Positions 46,547 through 55,959 of a stretch of DNA of 64,000 bases are shown here, one piece after another (the first letter of the stretch is position 1; each line of letters starts with the position of its first letter). The stretch spans positions 2,604,001-2,668,000 of the forward strand of contig NZ_CP078076.1 of the NCBI RefSeq assembly GCF_023101165.1. The letters are read 5' to 3'. Origin of the DNA: Microbacterium sufflavum (GTDB taxonomy: Bacteria; Actinomycetota; Actinomycetes; Actinomycetales; Microbacteriaceae). The position numbers and the translations under genes are program-made. The notes beneath the pieces were generated by a model. That model searched no databases. It was given only the letters and a program-made list of their open reading frames with translations, and was not told the DNA's origin.

Positions 46547-46878
46547 GCTCGTCGGAGAACGCATCGGCGGTGTCGTCCGGATCGCCGCGCTGGCTCGCCG
46601 GCACCGTCATCGTCCTCGCCGGGCTGTTCTACGCCTACGCGGTGTGGAACGCGGTCGCGCATCTGATCACGATGGCGCAGACCGGTCTGACGGGTGCGGG
46701 CTGGGCCGTGCTGCTGTTCGGTGTCGTCTTCCCCCTGATCGTGTTCGGCTTCGCCTCTGCGATCGGGCGTCGCCGGCGCGTGGGCGAGCTCGCCCTCGTG
46801 TTCCTCGCGGGGCTGGGCATCGTCGCCGTCTTCTGGATGAGTCTGCTCGCGCTCAGCCTCACGCTCCCCAGCGCCTGA
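46543..46878 (+). CDS. Small membrane protein
   Basis: A 111-residue protein with three predicted membrane helices and a short basic loop (GRRRRVGE). The ATG overlaps the upstream stop by four bases. Together with that gene it may form a small membrane complex; no known family or motif is seen. Confidence 0.65.
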   Translation: MSSSENASAVSSGSPRWLAGTVIVLAGLFYAYAVWNAVAHLITMAQTGLTGAGWAVLLFGVVFPLIVFGFASAIGRRRRVGELALVFLAGLGIVAVFWMSLLALSLTLPSA

Positions 46879-47026
46879 CCCGGACGCCACCGGTCGAGCT
46901 GGACCGCGCGGCGTCACACGGCACGGAGCGGCATGGCGGCTCGGGTAGAGTTGTCGCGATCGCGCCCCCGACGGTGTGCGGCGCATCGGCCCCTCCCGCC
47001 TGTCGCGCTGCCCCGAAGGATCCACT

Positions 47027-48631
47027 GTGCCGAAGCCCGTCGTGCTCATCGCCGAAGTACTCTCTCCCGCCACGATCGAGGCGCTCGGCCCCGACTTCGA
47101 CGTCCGCCACGTCGACGGCACCGACCGCGAGGCCCTGTTCGCCGCGCTGGCCGAGGCCGACGCGGTGCTCATCCGCTCGGCGACCCGCATCGACGAGGAG
47201 GCGCTGGCGCACGCGCCGAAGCTGAAGGTCGTCGCGCGTGCGGGCGTGGGCCTCGACAACGTCGACATCAAGGCCGCGACCACGGCGGGCGTCATGGTCG
47301 TGAACGCTCCGACGTCGAACATCGTCTCGGCCGCCGAGCTCACGGTCGGTCACATCCTCAGCCTCGCTCGGCGCATCCCGGCCGCGCACGCCTCGCTCGC
47401 CGCCGGGCAGTGGAAGCGCAGCTCGTTCACGGGCGCCGAGCTCTTCGAGAAGACGGTCGGCATCGTGGGGCTCGGACGTATCGGCGCGCTCGTCGCCGCC
47501 CGCCTCGCGGCGTTCGACATGCGCGTCGTCGCGTACGACCCCTACGTCACGTCCGCCCGCGCCCAGCAGCTCGGCGTGCAGCTCCTGTCGCTCGACGAGC
47601 TGGTGGCGGAGTCCGACTTCCTGACGATCCACATGCCCAAGACTCCGGAGACCACGGGCATGATCGGCGCGGAGCAGTTCGCGGCGATGAAGCCGACCGC
47701 CTTCGTCGTCAACGTCGCGCGCGGCGGGCTGATCGACGAGGAGGCGCTGCACGAGGCGCTCGTCGCTGGAGAGATCGCCGGTGCCGGTCTCGACGTCTTC
47801 ACGTCTGAGCCGCCGGCGGAGGGCGGCAGTGCCCGTCCGCTGCTCGACCTGCCGAACGTGGTCGTCACGCCGCACCTCGGTGCGAGCACGGAGGAGGCGC
47901 AGGAGAAGGCCGGTGTCTCGGTCGCCCGCTCGGTGCGACTCGCGCTGGGCGGCGACCTGGTGCCCGACGCGGTCAACGTGGCCGGCGGCGTGATCGACCC
48001 GTATGTGCGTCCCGGGATCTCGCTCGTGGAGAAGCTGGGCCAGATCTTCGCGGCCCTCGCGACCTCGCCGCTCACGAGCCTCGACGTCGAGGTGCACGGC
48101 GAGCTCAACGACTACGACGTCAGCGTGCTCAAGCTCGCGGCGCTCAAGGGCGTGTTCACGAACATCGTCAGCGAGACCGTGTCGTACGTGAACGCTCCGC
48201 TCCTCGCCGAGCAGCGGGGGATCGCGGTCCGCCTGCTCAAGGACGACGTGAGCGAGGAGTACCGCAACGTCATCACCTTGACGGGGGCCCTGTCCGACGG
48301 TTCGCAGCTCTCGGTGTCCGGCACGCTGACCGGTCCGAAGCAGGCGGAGAAGCTCGTCGGCATCAACGACCACGCGCTGGAGCTGCCGATCGAGAAGCAC
48401 CACGTCGTCATGCTCTACACCGACCGTCCGGGCATCGTGGCCGTGTACGGCCAGAAGTTCGGTGAGGCGGGCATCAACATCGCCGGCATGCAGATCGCGC
48501 GCCGCGCGGCCGGCGACCAGGCGCTCAGCGTGCTGACGCTGGACTCGCCCGTGTCGGAGGAACTGCTCGACGACGTGCGCGACGCGATCGACGCCGACCT
48601 GTTCCGGCAGATCGAGATCACCGAGGTCTGA
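47027..48631 (+). CDS. serA: D-3-phosphoglycerate dehydrogenase
   Basis: First enzyme of serine synthesis, oxidising 3-phosphoglycerate with NAD+. The NAD motif VGIVGLGRIG is near residue 145. The 534-residue length includes the intervening domain and a C-terminal ACT domain (VVMLYTDRPGIVAVYGQKFG), as in the type I mycobacterial enzyme that serine inhibits. The GTG at 47027 has a GAAGGA site; TAGAGT at 46946 is the likely promoter box, leaving a leader of about 70 bases. Confidence 0.95.
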   Translation: MPKPVVLIAEVLSPATIEALGPDFDVRHVDGTDREALFAALAEADAVLIRSATRIDEEALAHAPKLKVVARAGVGLDNVDIKAATTAGVMVVNAPTSNIVSAAELTVGHILSLARRIPAAHASLAAGQWKRSSFTGAELFEKTVGIVGLGRIGALVAARLAAFDMRVVAYDPYVTSARAQQLGVQLLSLDELVAESDFLTIHMPKTPETTGMIGAEQFAAMKPTAFVVNVARGGLIDEEALHEALVAGEIAGAGLDVFTSEPPAEGGSARPLLDLPNVVVTPHLGASTEEAQEKAGVSVARSVRLALGGDLVPDAVNVAGGVIDPYVRPGISLVEKLGQIFAALATSPLTSLDVEVHGELNDYDVSVLKLAALKGVFTNIVSETVSYVNAPLLAEQRGIAVRLLKDDVSEEYRNVITLTGALSDGSQLSVSGTLTGPKQAEKLVGINDHALELPIEKHHVVMLYTDRPGIVAVYGQKFGEAGINIAGMQIARRAAGDQALSVLTLDSPVSEELLDDVRDAIDADLFRQIEITEV

Positions 48632-48645
48632 GCCGCAGCACCACG

Positions 48646-48686
48646 GAAGAGGGGCGGGAGTGCGACGCTCCCGCCCCTCTTCGGTT
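48646..48686. terminator. Bidirectional terminator between serA and tetR
   Basis: GAAGAGGGGCGGGAG (48646-48660) pairs perfectly with CTCCCGCCCCTCTTC (48668-48682) across a 7-base loop. It ends serA on + and the TetR gene on -. Confidence 0.85.
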
Positions 48687-48692
48687 CGCGAG

Positions 48693-49235
48693 TCAGGCGG
48701 TCGCGCGCAGGACCAGGGCGATCAGGTCGGCGAGCTCATCGCTGCGGGGGACGAGCCGCTCCGGGCCGTGCACGTCGAGCGAGTTGTTGAAGTAGAGCCC
48801 GTCGCTGACCAGCATCACCAGGTCGAGGCTCGCGGTGTCGCGCACGTGCGGGCGGATGGTGTCGGCCCAGCGGCGCCGGGTCTCGCGGAGCATGTCGGCC
48901 GCACGGGTCGAGCCACCCTGGGCGAGGCGGGTCGTGGCGATCAGTGCGCGGTCGAGGGCGTCGTCCTCCATGACCGACGTGCGGACGTAGTAGGCGACCG
49001 GGCCCTCCTCCGCCGCGTTCATGCGCTCCAGGTCGAGGGTGGTGAGGTGGTCGAGCCGCTCCACGAGGCCGGCCTCGAGGTCGTCCTTGGAGTGGAAGTG
49101 GTACAGCAGCCCGCCTTTGGAGACGCCCGCGGCCTTGGCCGTCGCGTCGAGCGTGGCCGCGCGCTCGCCCTCGTCGATGAGGATCGCCTCGAAGGCGTCG
49201 AGAACCTTCTCGCGGGCGAGGGGAGGTCGGGGCAT
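48693..49235 (-). CDS. TetR family transcriptional regulator
   Basis: A 180-residue regulator with the N-terminal TetR helix-turn-helix (LDATAKAAGVSKGGLLYHFHSK) and a ligand-binding helical domain. It is divergent from an MFS efflux gene; a symmetric ACC-N2-CCGG-N2-GGT site lies between the two. Repression of that gene and ligand-induced release are inferred. Confidence 0.9.
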   Translation of the reverse strand: MPRPPLAREKVLDAFEAILIDEGERAATLDATAKAAGVSKGGLLYHFHSKDDLEAGLVERLDHLTTLDLERMNAAEEGPVAYYVRTSVMEDDALDRALIATTRLAQGGSTRAADMLRETRRRWADTIRPHVRDTASLDLVMLVSDGLYFNNSLDVHGPERLVPRSDELADLIALVLRATA

Positions 49236-49280
49236 CGTTCATCCTCTGTTCGGAAACGGGAGGCCGGTCTCTGTTACTAT

Positions 49281-49294
49281 ACCAGCCGGACGGT
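49281..49294. promoter_or_regulatory. Probable TetR operator before the DHA2-type MFS gene
   Basis: ACC-AG-CCGG-AC-GGT has symmetric ACC/GGT and CC/GG positions. It overlaps TACTAT (49276-49281), a -10 box for the MFS gene, so a bound regulator would block transcription. Confidence 0.45.
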
Positions 49295-49331
49295 TCACTA
49301 ACGGAGCCGCCGAGAGTCTGAGAGGTGTTCC

Positions 49332-50867
49332 ATGAGCCGTACTGCGTCGACCCCGACGACAGAGACGGAAGCCCCGCGCGTCGGCGCCAGAGGGTGGGCG
49401 GCGCTCGTCGTCCTCATGCTCCCCGTGCTGCTGGTGTCGGTCGACAACACGGTGCTGAGCTTCGCCCTGCCCGAGATCTCGATCTCGCTCGCACCTACCG
49501 GTGCCGAGCAGCTGTGGATCATCGACGTGTACCCGCTCGTGCTGGCCGGACTGCTGGTGACCATGGGCACGCTCGGTGATCGGTTCGGGCGGAGGAAGCT
49601 GCTGCTCATCGGAGCCACGGGGTTCGCCGTGGTCTCGGCCCTCGCCGCGTTCGCTCCGACGGCCGGTCTCCTCATCGCCGCCCGCGCCCTGCTCGGCTTC
49701 TTCGGTGCGATGCTCATGCCCTCCACGCTGTCGCTCCTGCGCTCGATCTTCCAGAACCGCGATCAGCGACGCATGGCGATCGCGGTCTGGGCGTCCGCGT
49801 TCTCCGCCGGTGCGGCCCTGGGGCCGATCGTCGGCGGGTTCCTGCTCGAGCACTTCGCGTGGGGCTCGGTGTTCCTCCTCGCTGTACCGGTGCTGATCCC
49901 GCTGCTGATCGGCGCACCGCTGCTGGTTCCCGAGAGCCGCGACCCGCACCCCGGTCGCATCGACCCGCTGAGCATCGCCCTGTCGATGGCGGCGATGATC
50001 CCGGTCGTCTACGCGATCAAGTCGTTCGCGGTGGACGGGCCCTCGCTGTACGCGGGGGGATGGGCCGTGCTCGGCCTTCTGATGGGCGCGCTGTTCGTGC
50101 GGCGTCAGCTCCGCTCCGACGTCCCGATGCTCGACATGGCGCTGTTCCGAAGGGGCTCCTTCTCCGGGGCGATCCTGGTGAACCTGCTCAGCGTGGTCGC
50201 CCTGGTGGGCTTCCTCTACTTCGTGTCGCAGCACGTGCAGCTCGTGCTCGGGCTCTCGCCGATGATGGCCGGGCTCGCACTCGTGCCCGGCATGGCGGCG
50301 ATGATCGTGGCCGGCCTCACGGTCGTGCCGATCTCGCGTCGCGTGCCGCCGCACGTGCTGATTCCCGCGGCGCTGGTCTTCTCCGTGGTCGGCTACCTGA
50401 TCGTGGCGATGACGACGCACGACCACGGTGTCGTGCCGCTGATCCTCGCGTTCGCGGTGCTCGGCACCGGCATCGGTGCCGCGGAGACGATCTCGAACGA
50501 GCTCATCCTCTCCAGCGCTCCGGCCGCGAAGGCCGGCGCGGCCAGCGCCGTGTCCGAGACCGCGTACGAGCTCGGCGCCGTGCTCGGCACCGCCATCCTG
50601 GGCGGCCTCATCACGGCGTTCTACCGCGGAGCGCTCGTGCTTCCGGAGGGGCTGCCCGCCGACGTCGCGCATGCGGCGCAGGAGACGCTGGCCGGCGCGT
50701 ACACCGCGGCGCAGCAGCTCCCGTCGCAGCTCGGAGACGCGCTGTGGCAGGCCGCCGCCGACGCGTTCGGCTCCGGGGTGACGGTGACCTCGCTGATCGG
50801 CGCCGGGCTCGTGGTCGTCGCCGCGGTGATCGCCGCCGTCACACTGCGCAAGGCACCCACGCACTGA
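49332..50867 (+). CDS. MFS drug exporter, DHA2 (14-helix) family
   Basis: A 511-residue transporter with about fourteen helices. [15 protein letters not shown] is the motif D1 region, [14 protein letters not shown] is motif A, and [16 protein letters not shown] is motif C, the antiporter signature. It resembles actinobacterial multidrug exporters of the QacA/Stp type. Divergent from a TetR gene that probably represses it. leuB follows with its own promoter. Confidence 0.9.
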   Translation: MSRTASTPTTETEAPRVGARGWAALVVLMLPVLLVSVDNTVLSFALPEISISLAPTGAEQLWIIDVYPLVLAGLLVTMGTLGDRFGRRKLLLIGATGFAVVSALAAFAPTAGLLIAARALLGFFGAMLMPSTLSLLRSIFQNRDQRRMAIAVWASAFSAGAALGPIVGGFLLEHFAWGSVFLLAVPVLIPLLIGAPLLVPESRDPHPGRIDPLSIALSMAAMIPVVYAIKSFAVDGPSLYAGGWAVLGLLMGALFVRRQLRSDVPMLDMALFRRGSFSGAILVNLLSVVALVGFLYFVSQHVQLVLGLSPMMAGLALVPGMAAMIVAGLTVVPISRRVPPHVLIPAALVFSVVGYLIVAMTTHDHGVVPLILAFAVLGTGIGAAETISNELILSSAPAAKAGAASAVSETAYELGAVLGTAILGGLITAFYRGALVLPEGLPADVAHAAQETLAGAYTAAQQLPSQLGDALWQAAADAFGSGVTVTSLIGAGLVVVAAVIAAVTLRKAPTH

Positions 50868-50877
50868 CCACTACGCT

Positions 50878-50928
50878 GGGGGGACCGGCCTGTACGACCC
50901 GCGGTCGCGCCGCGGCCGGTCCACCCCC
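50878..50928 (+). terminator. Structured hairpin after the MFS gene and in the leuB leader
   Basis: GGACCGGCC (50882-50890) pairs with GGCCGGTCC (50914-50922), extended by flanking G and C runs, and an inner CGCGG/CCGCG stem adds to it. It lies just after TACGCT (50872-50877), a likely leuB -10 box, so it is both a possible terminator for the MFS gene and part of the leuB leader. Confidence 0.5.
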
Positions 50929-50949
50929 GTGCAGTGCGCAAGGAGTCTC

Positions 50950-51993
50950 ATGTCGCGTGTCGTGAAGCTGGCCGTCATCCCCGGTGACGGCATCGGTCCC
51001 GAGGTCATCGCGGAGGCGGAGAAGGTGCTCGACGCCGTCACCGCAGACAGCGACGTGACGTTCGACAAGACCCGCTTCTCGCTCGGAGCCGGCCGGTTCC
51101 TCGAGACCGGCGACACGCTCACCGATGACGACCTGGCGGCGATCTCGGCGCACGACGCGATCCTGCTCGGCGCGGTCGGAGGCACGCCGGGCGACCCGCG
51201 CCTGAAGAACGCGAACATCGAGCGCGGCCTGCTGCTGAAGCTCCGCTTCACGCTCGACCACTACGTGAACCTCCGCCCGTCGAAGCTCTTCCCGGGTGCC
51301 CCTGGTCCGCTCGCCGACCCGGGGGAGGTCGACTTCGTCGTGGTGCGCGAGGGGACCGAGGGGCCCTACGTCGGCAACGGCGGCGCGATCCGCGTCGGCA
51401 CGCCGCAGGAGGTCGCCAACGAGACCTCGGTCAACACCGCCTTCGGTGTGGAGCGCGTCGTGCGCTACGCGTTCGACCTTGCCGAGCGTCGGCGCCGGAA
51501 GCTCACCCTCGTGCACAAGACCAACGTGCTCGTGCACGCCGGGGCGATCTGGCAGCGCATCGTGAACGAGGTCGCGGCCGAACACCCCGATGTGACCGTC
51601 GACTACCTGCACGTCGATGCCGCCACCATCTTCCTGGTCACGGACCCCTCGCGTTTCGACGTGATCGTGACGGACAATCTCTTCGGTGACATCCTCACCG
51701 ACCTCGCCGGCGCCGTCACGGGCGGCATCGGCCTCGCAGCCTCGGGGAACATCAACCCCGACGGCGCCTTCCCGTCGATGTTCGAGCCCGTGCACGGCTC
51801 GGCTCCGGACATCGCGGGTCAGCAGAAGGCCGACCCGACCGCCGCGATCCTCTCGATCGCGCTGCTGCTCGACCACCTCGGCTTCGCGGCCGAGTCGGCG
51901 CGTGTGAGCGCCGCGGTCGAGGCGGACATCGCCGCGCGCAGCGGTGCCCGCACCACCGCGGAGATCGGCTCCGCGATCACTGCCCGCCTCTGA
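50950..51993 (+). CDS. leuB: 3-isopropylmalate dehydrogenase
   Basis: Oxidative decarboxylation of 3-isopropylmalate in leucine synthesis. [10 protein letters not shown] opens the NAD-dependent beta-decarboxylating dehydrogenase fold, and [14 protein letters not shown] holds the metal-binding aspartates. The 347 residues match the short actinobacterial type. The ATG has an AAGGAG site. ilvE follows after 61 bases, with a TAGGCT box between. Confidence 0.95.
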   Translation: MSRVVKLAVIPGDGIGPEVIAEAEKVLDAVTADSDVTFDKTRFSLGAGRFLETGDTLTDDDLAAISAHDAILLGAVGGTPGDPRLKNANIERGLLLKLRFTLDHYVNLRPSKLFPGAPGPLADPGEVDFVVVREGTEGPYVGNGGAIRVGTPQEVANETSVNTAFGVERVVRYAFDLAERRRRKLTLVHKTNVLVHAGAIWQRIVNEVAAEHPDVTVDYLHVDAATIFLVTDPSRFDVIVTDNLFGDILTDLAGAVTGGIGLAASGNINPDGAFPSMFEPVHGSAPDIAGQQKADPTAAILSIALLLDHLGFAAESARVSAAVEADIAARSGARTTAEIGSAITARL

Positions 51994-52054
51994 ACGGCGG
52001 GCGTAGGCTGACAGGGCGCGAGGATGCGCCCACCCACGAGGATTGGATGACGAC

Positions 52055-53155
52055 ATGACGACGATCGACGCCGAGACGAGCGTGGCTCCCCTGGAGTTCG
52101 CCGTGACGAAGAACCTGAACGCCGCGAGCCCGACACGGCTCGCCGAGGTGCTGGAGAACCCCGGGTTCGGGGTCGTCTTCACCGACCACATGGTCGACAT
52201 CTGCTGGTCGGCCAAGGGCGGCTGGCACCGTCCGCGCGTGCAGCCCTACGGCCCGATCCCGCTCGACCCCGCCGCGTCGGTTCTGCACTATGCGCAGGAG
52301 ATCTTCGAGGGCATCAAGGCCTACCGTCACGCCGACGGGTCCATCCACACCTTCCGGCCCGACCGCAACGCCGCCCGCCTGCAGGCGAGCGCGCGCCGTC
52401 TGGCGCTTCCGGAGCTGCCCACCGAGTACTTCATCCAGTCGCTGCGCGAGCTGATCGCCGTCGACGGTCGCTGGGTGCCGTCGGGCGCCGACCAGAGCCT
52501 GTACCTGCGGCCGTTCATGTTCGCCAAGGAGGCGTTCCTCGGGGTGCGGGCGGCGCAGAAGGTCGCGTACTACGTGATCGCGAGCCCCGCCGGCGCGTAC
52601 TTCAGCGGCGGGGTGAAGCCGGTGCGCATCTGGCTCTCGGAGGACTACGCTCGCGCGGGCAAGGGCGGCACCGGGAAGGCGAAGACCGGCGGCAACTACG
52701 CCTCGAGCCTCCTCCCGCAGGCCGAGGCCGCCGCCAAGGGTTGCGACCAGGTCGTGTTCCTCAACGAGAAGCGCGACGTCGAGGAGCTCGGCGGCATGAA
52801 CGTCGTGTTCGTCTTCAAGGACGGCCGCGTCGTCACCCCGGAGTCCGACAGCATCCTCGAGGGCATCACGCGCGACTCGCTGCTTCAGCTCGCGGAAGAC
52901 CGCGGCTACACGGTCGAGAAGCGACCGATCTCGATCGACGAGTGGCGCCAGGGCGTCGCCTCGGGCGACATCGTCGAGGTGTTCGCATGCGGCACGGCCG
53001 CTGTCGTCACCCCGATCGGTGCGCTGGTCGGCGACGGCTTCGACGAGCCGCAGCCGCTCGGCGAGCTGGCGCTGTCGCTGCGCGAGGAGCTGACCGACAT
53101 CCAGTACGGCCGCCGCGAGGACAAGCACGGCTGGCTCGTGCGCCTCGACGCCTGA
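52055..53155 (+). CDS. ilvE: Branched-chain amino acid aminotransferase
   Basis: PLP enzyme of fold type IV that makes leucine, isoleucine and valine from their 2-oxoacids. The PLP lysine is in TGKAKTGGNYASS, and EIFEGIKAYR and GTAAVVTPIG are family signatures. The start is the ATG at 52055; an in-frame TTG at 52043 is also possible. 366 residues, as expected for the actinobacterial form. It completes the ilvDBNC-leuB-ilvE gene set in this window. Confidence 0.95.
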   Translation: MTTIDAETSVAPLEFAVTKNLNAASPTRLAEVLENPGFGVVFTDHMVDICWSAKGGWHRPRVQPYGPIPLDPAASVLHYAQEIFEGIKAYRHADGSIHTFRPDRNAARLQASARRLALPELPTEYFIQSLRELIAVDGRWVPSGADQSLYLRPFMFAKEAFLGVRAAQKVAYYVIASPAGAYFSGGVKPVRIWLSEDYARAGKGGTGKAKTGGNYASSLLPQAEAAAKGCDQVVFLNEKRDVEELGGMNVVFVFKDGRVVTPESDSILEGITRDSLLQLAEDRGYTVEKRPISIDEWRQGVASGDIVEVFACGTAAVVTPIGALVGDGFDEPQPLGELALSLREELTDIQYGRREDKHGWLVRLDA

Positions 53156-53165
53156 TCCCCACCTC

Positions 53166-53206
53166 CGAAGACCCCGCGCCGGCTCGCCCGGTCCGGGGTC
53201 TTCGTC
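53166..53206 (+). terminator. Terminator after ilvE
   Basis: CGAAGACCCCG (53166-53176) pairs with CGGGGTCTTCG (53194-53204) across a 17-base loop that contains a smaller stem. Confidence 0.75.
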
Positions 53207-53223
53207 GTCGCTAGGCTGGACGC

Positions 53224-54003
53224 ATGAAGATCGCCCGGTTCAGCCACGACGACGCCATCATGTACGGGATCATCGACGAGCGCGAGCTCGTGGTGCTGGC
53301 CGGGGACCCGATGTTCGCCGGGTACGAGACCACCGGCGACCGGGTGCCGCTCACCGAGGCGAAGCTCCTCGCCCCCGTGATCCCGCGCTCCAAGGTCGTG
53401 TGCGTCGGCAAGAACTACCATGACCACGCCGCCGAGATGGGTGGGGTCGCGCCCGAGGAGCCGCTGCTGTTCCTCAAGCCGAACACGGCCGTCATCGGCC
53501 CGGACGACGCGATCGTGCGTCCCACCGCCCTGTCCGAGCGCACCGAATACGAGGGTGAGCTGGTGGTCGTGATCGGCAAGATCGCCAAGAACGTCACGGC
53601 GGAGAACGCCCTCGACTACGTGCTCGGCTACACGATCGGCAACGACGTCACCGCGCGCGACCTGCAGCGCAAGGACGGACAGTGGTCCAGGGCGAAGGGC
53701 TTCGACACCTTCTGCCCGCTCGGCCCCGTGATCGAGACCGACTTCGACGCGTCGACGGCGACCATCGAGACCAGGGTCAACGGCGAGGTGCGGCAGCACG
53801 CGCCGCTCACCGACATGATCCACTCGGTGGCGGACATCATCGCGTACGCCTCGGCCGTCTTCACCCTTCTCCCCGGTGACGTGATCATGACGGGGACCCC
53901 GGCGGGTGTCGGCACGTTCACGGCGGGCGACGTCGTGGAGGTGGAGATCTCCGGCCTCGGCATCCTCCGCAACACCGCGCGCGACGCCGTTCCCGCGACA
54001 TGA
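53224..54003 (+). CDS. Fumarylacetoacetate hydrolase family protein
   Basis: A 259-residue FAH-domain protein. GKNYHDHAAEMG, the metal-binding EYEGELVVVIGK, GNDVTARDLQ and TGTPAGVG are signature segments. Members hydrolyse or isomerise acylpyruvates and 2-hydroxyhepta-2,4-dienedioates; a metabolite-repair role such as acylpyruvase or oxaloacetate tautomerase is likely here, since it lies among amino acid genes and not in an aromatic pathway. TAGGCT six bases before the ATG gives a leaderless start. It overlaps the following MFS gene by four bases. Confidence 0.88.
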   Translation: MKIARFSHDDAIMYGIIDERELVVLAGDPMFAGYETTGDRVPLTEAKLLAPVIPRSKVVCVGKNYHDHAAEMGGVAPEEPLLFLKPNTAVIGPDDAIVRPTALSERTEYEGELVVVIGKIAKNVTAENALDYVLGYTIGNDVTARDLQRKDGQWSRAKGFDTFCPLGPVIETDFDASTATIETRVNGEVRQHAPLTDMIHSVADIIAYASAVFTLLPGDVIMTGTPAGVGTFTAGDVVEVEISGLGILRNTARDAVPAT

Positions 54004-55259
54004 CCTCCGGCGCCCTGACGGCGGCGCAGCAGACGGCGGTGCAGCGGCGCACCGTCCTCGTGCTGTCGCTCGGGCAGGTCCTCGGGGGCATCGCGTTCGG
54101 GGCGACCGTCTCGCTCGGTGCTCTGCTCGCGGCCGACATCTCCGGCAGCGACGCGCTCTCCGGGCTGGCGACCGCCTCCGTCACGCTCGGCGCGGCACTG
54201 TGCGCGATCCCGCTCGCTCGGCTGGCGGCACGGCTCGGTCGACGCCGCGCGCTCACGCTCGGCAACCTCTTCGCCCTGGTCGGCATCGCCGTGGTGATCC
54301 TCGCCGCGTCGGTCCGGGTGTTCCCGCTGCTCCTCGTCGGCATCCTGTTGATCGGCGCAGGCAACGCGGGCAACTTGCAGTCGCGGTTCGCCGCGACCGA
54401 CCTCGCCGCCCCGCAGCACCGCGGCCGCGACCTCTCCATCGTGGTGTGGTCGACGACGATCGGCGGCGTCGCGGGACCGCTGCTGCTCGGCCCCGGCGAG
54501 GTCGTCGGCCATGCGATCGGGATGCCGCCGCAGACCGGGTCGTACGTGTTCTCGTTCGTGGCGCAGTGTGCCGCGCTCGTGCTCTACCTCGTGGCGCTGC
54601 GCCCGGATCCGCTCCTCGCGGCGCAGCGCCTCGCGACGCAGGCTGCTGCGGCGACCGGGACGACGGCGGTGGACCGTCCGCGGGTCGCGCGCTACGCCAT
54701 CTTCGCCATCGCCGGTTCGCACGTGGTGATGGCGTCGGTCATGGCGATGACCCCGGTGCACCTGTCGCACATGGCGCACGGCGCGCACGGCGCTGCGGCG
54801 ACTCCGGCCGACGTCTCGGCCCTGGTGGGGATCACGATCGCGCTGCACGTCGGGGGCATGTACGCGCTGTCGCCCGTGTTCGGTGTGCTGGCCGACCGGT
54901 GGGGGCGGCTGCGCGTGGTGCTGCTGGGGCAGGTGCTCCTGGGCGGCGCGCTGGCGTTCGCGGTGTTCACGGGGACCGAGGCGTGGGGTGTGATGGTCGC
55001 GCTCATCCTGCTCGGCCTGGGCTGGAGCGCGGCGACCGTGGCGGGCGCCGCCCTCCTGACCGAGGCGTCCGCTCCCGAGCTGCGCACGCGCCGCCAGGGT
55101 CGCAGCGACTCGCTCATGAGCCTCTCGGCCGCCGCCGGTTCCGTGCTCGCGGGCATCGTGCTGTCGAACTTCCAGTACGCGGGCCTCGGGATCGCCGCTT
55201 CGGTGCTCGTCCTCGCGATCGTGGTGCTCTCGCCACTCGCGCGGACCGATGCGCGGTAA
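54000..55259 (+). CDS. MFS transporter
   Basis: A 419-residue protein with twelve predicted helices. LARLAARLGRRRALTLGNLF is motif A. A His-rich loop (HLSHMAHGAHGA, about residues 255-266) lies between the halves. Translation is coupled to the FAH gene through ATGA. The FAH-MFS pairing next to gltX recurs in other Actinobacteria, but the substrate is unknown. Confidence 0.87.
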   Translation: MTSGALTAAQQTAVQRRTVLVLSLGQVLGGIAFGATVSLGALLAADISGSDALSGLATASVTLGAALCAIPLARLAARLGRRRALTLGNLFALVGIAVVILAASVRVFPLLLVGILLIGAGNAGNLQSRFAATDLAAPQHRGRDLSIVVWSTTIGGVAGPLLLGPGEVVGHAIGMPPQTGSYVFSFVAQCAALVLYLVALRPDPLLAAQRLATQAAAATGTTAVDRPRVARYAIFAIAGSHVVMASVMAMTPVHLSHMAHGAHGAAATPADVSALVGITIALHVGGMYALSPVFGVLADRWGRLRVVLLGQVLLGGALAFAVFTGTEAWGVMVALILLGLGWSAATVAGAALLTEASAPELRTRRQGRSDSLMSLSAAAGSVLAGIVLSNFQYAGLGIAASVLVLAIVVLSPLARTDAR

Positions 55260-55351
55260 CGGACCGCGGGGGAGTCGTCACACCGCGGTTGGCCTGCGCG
55301 CCATCCGCTGAGGTCACCCGGAGGCAGTGTGCGCTGCGCTACGGTCGAGCC

Positions 55352-55912
55352 ATGTCCTCCCAGGCCGGACGAGTCGCCGCAGGTGCTGTGCTCGTCGTCA
55401 TCGCCGGCGCTCTCACCGGATGTGCACCGAGCATCGGGACGCTGGTGAGGGACAGCCTCGCCGAGTCCGTGGAAGACGCGCAGGACTCGTTGTGGGAGCA
55501 CCGCGACCAGATCGTCAGCGACCCGGAAGCGGCCGTCGCCGGGCTCGGCTTCGTCCACGACGCGCGTGAGGGTGCCGACGACGGATCCGGTCTGTACACC
55601 CTGGTGGCCCTCGACGACGCCGAGGACACCGTGACCCTCACTCTCGTCGTGGGCGGCGGTGCGACGACCGGCGGCGGGCACTGGTATCAGCAGGCGAGCG
55701 CCGCGACGTGCGTCGACTTCGTCTTCCCGCAGGCCGCCGCCGAGATCCGTGCGGAGGATGCCGTGTGCGGAGACATCCCGGACGCGGACAGGTACGACGA
55801 GGTCGTCCCATTCAGGGACCTCGACGTTCGGGAGTCGGTGACGGCGGCGGACTACCCGCCACCGATCTGCCAGTGCCACAGCGGAGGCGACTGCGACTGC
55901 CCAGGAGGCTGA
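55352..55912 (+). CDS. Putative lipoprotein with a Cys-rich C-terminal tail
   Basis: A 186-residue exported protein with a signal peptide ending in lipobox LTGC (lipidated Cys24). The core has a beta-rich pattern and one Cys pair candidate (ATCVDF, AVCGDI). The last residues read CQCHSGGDCDC, four cysteines with a His, which could bind a metal ion or form disulfides. TACGGT six bases before the ATG supports the start. No family recognised; homologues would have to be found by search. Confidence 0.7.
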   Translation: MSSQAGRVAAGAVLVVIAGALTGCAPSIGTLVRDSLAESVEDAQDSLWEHRDQIVSDPEAAVAGLGFVHDAREGADDGSGLYTLVALDDAEDTVTLTLVVGGGATTGGGHWYQQASAATCVDFVFPQAAAEIRAEDAVCGDIPDADRYDEVVPFRDLDVRESVTAADYPPPICQCHSGGDCDCPGG

Positions 55913-55944
55913 GCGAGCGCCGCGGGCTGAGCCCCGCGCACCCG

Positions 55945-55950
55945 TAGAAT
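55945..55950 (+). promoter_or_regulatory. -10 box (TAGAAT) for gltX
   Basis: TAGAAT is close to consensus and ends nine bases before the gltX ATG at 55960, so the mRNA would be leaderless or have a leader of only a few bases. Confidence 0.6.
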
Positions 55951-55959
55951 CGAAAGGCT

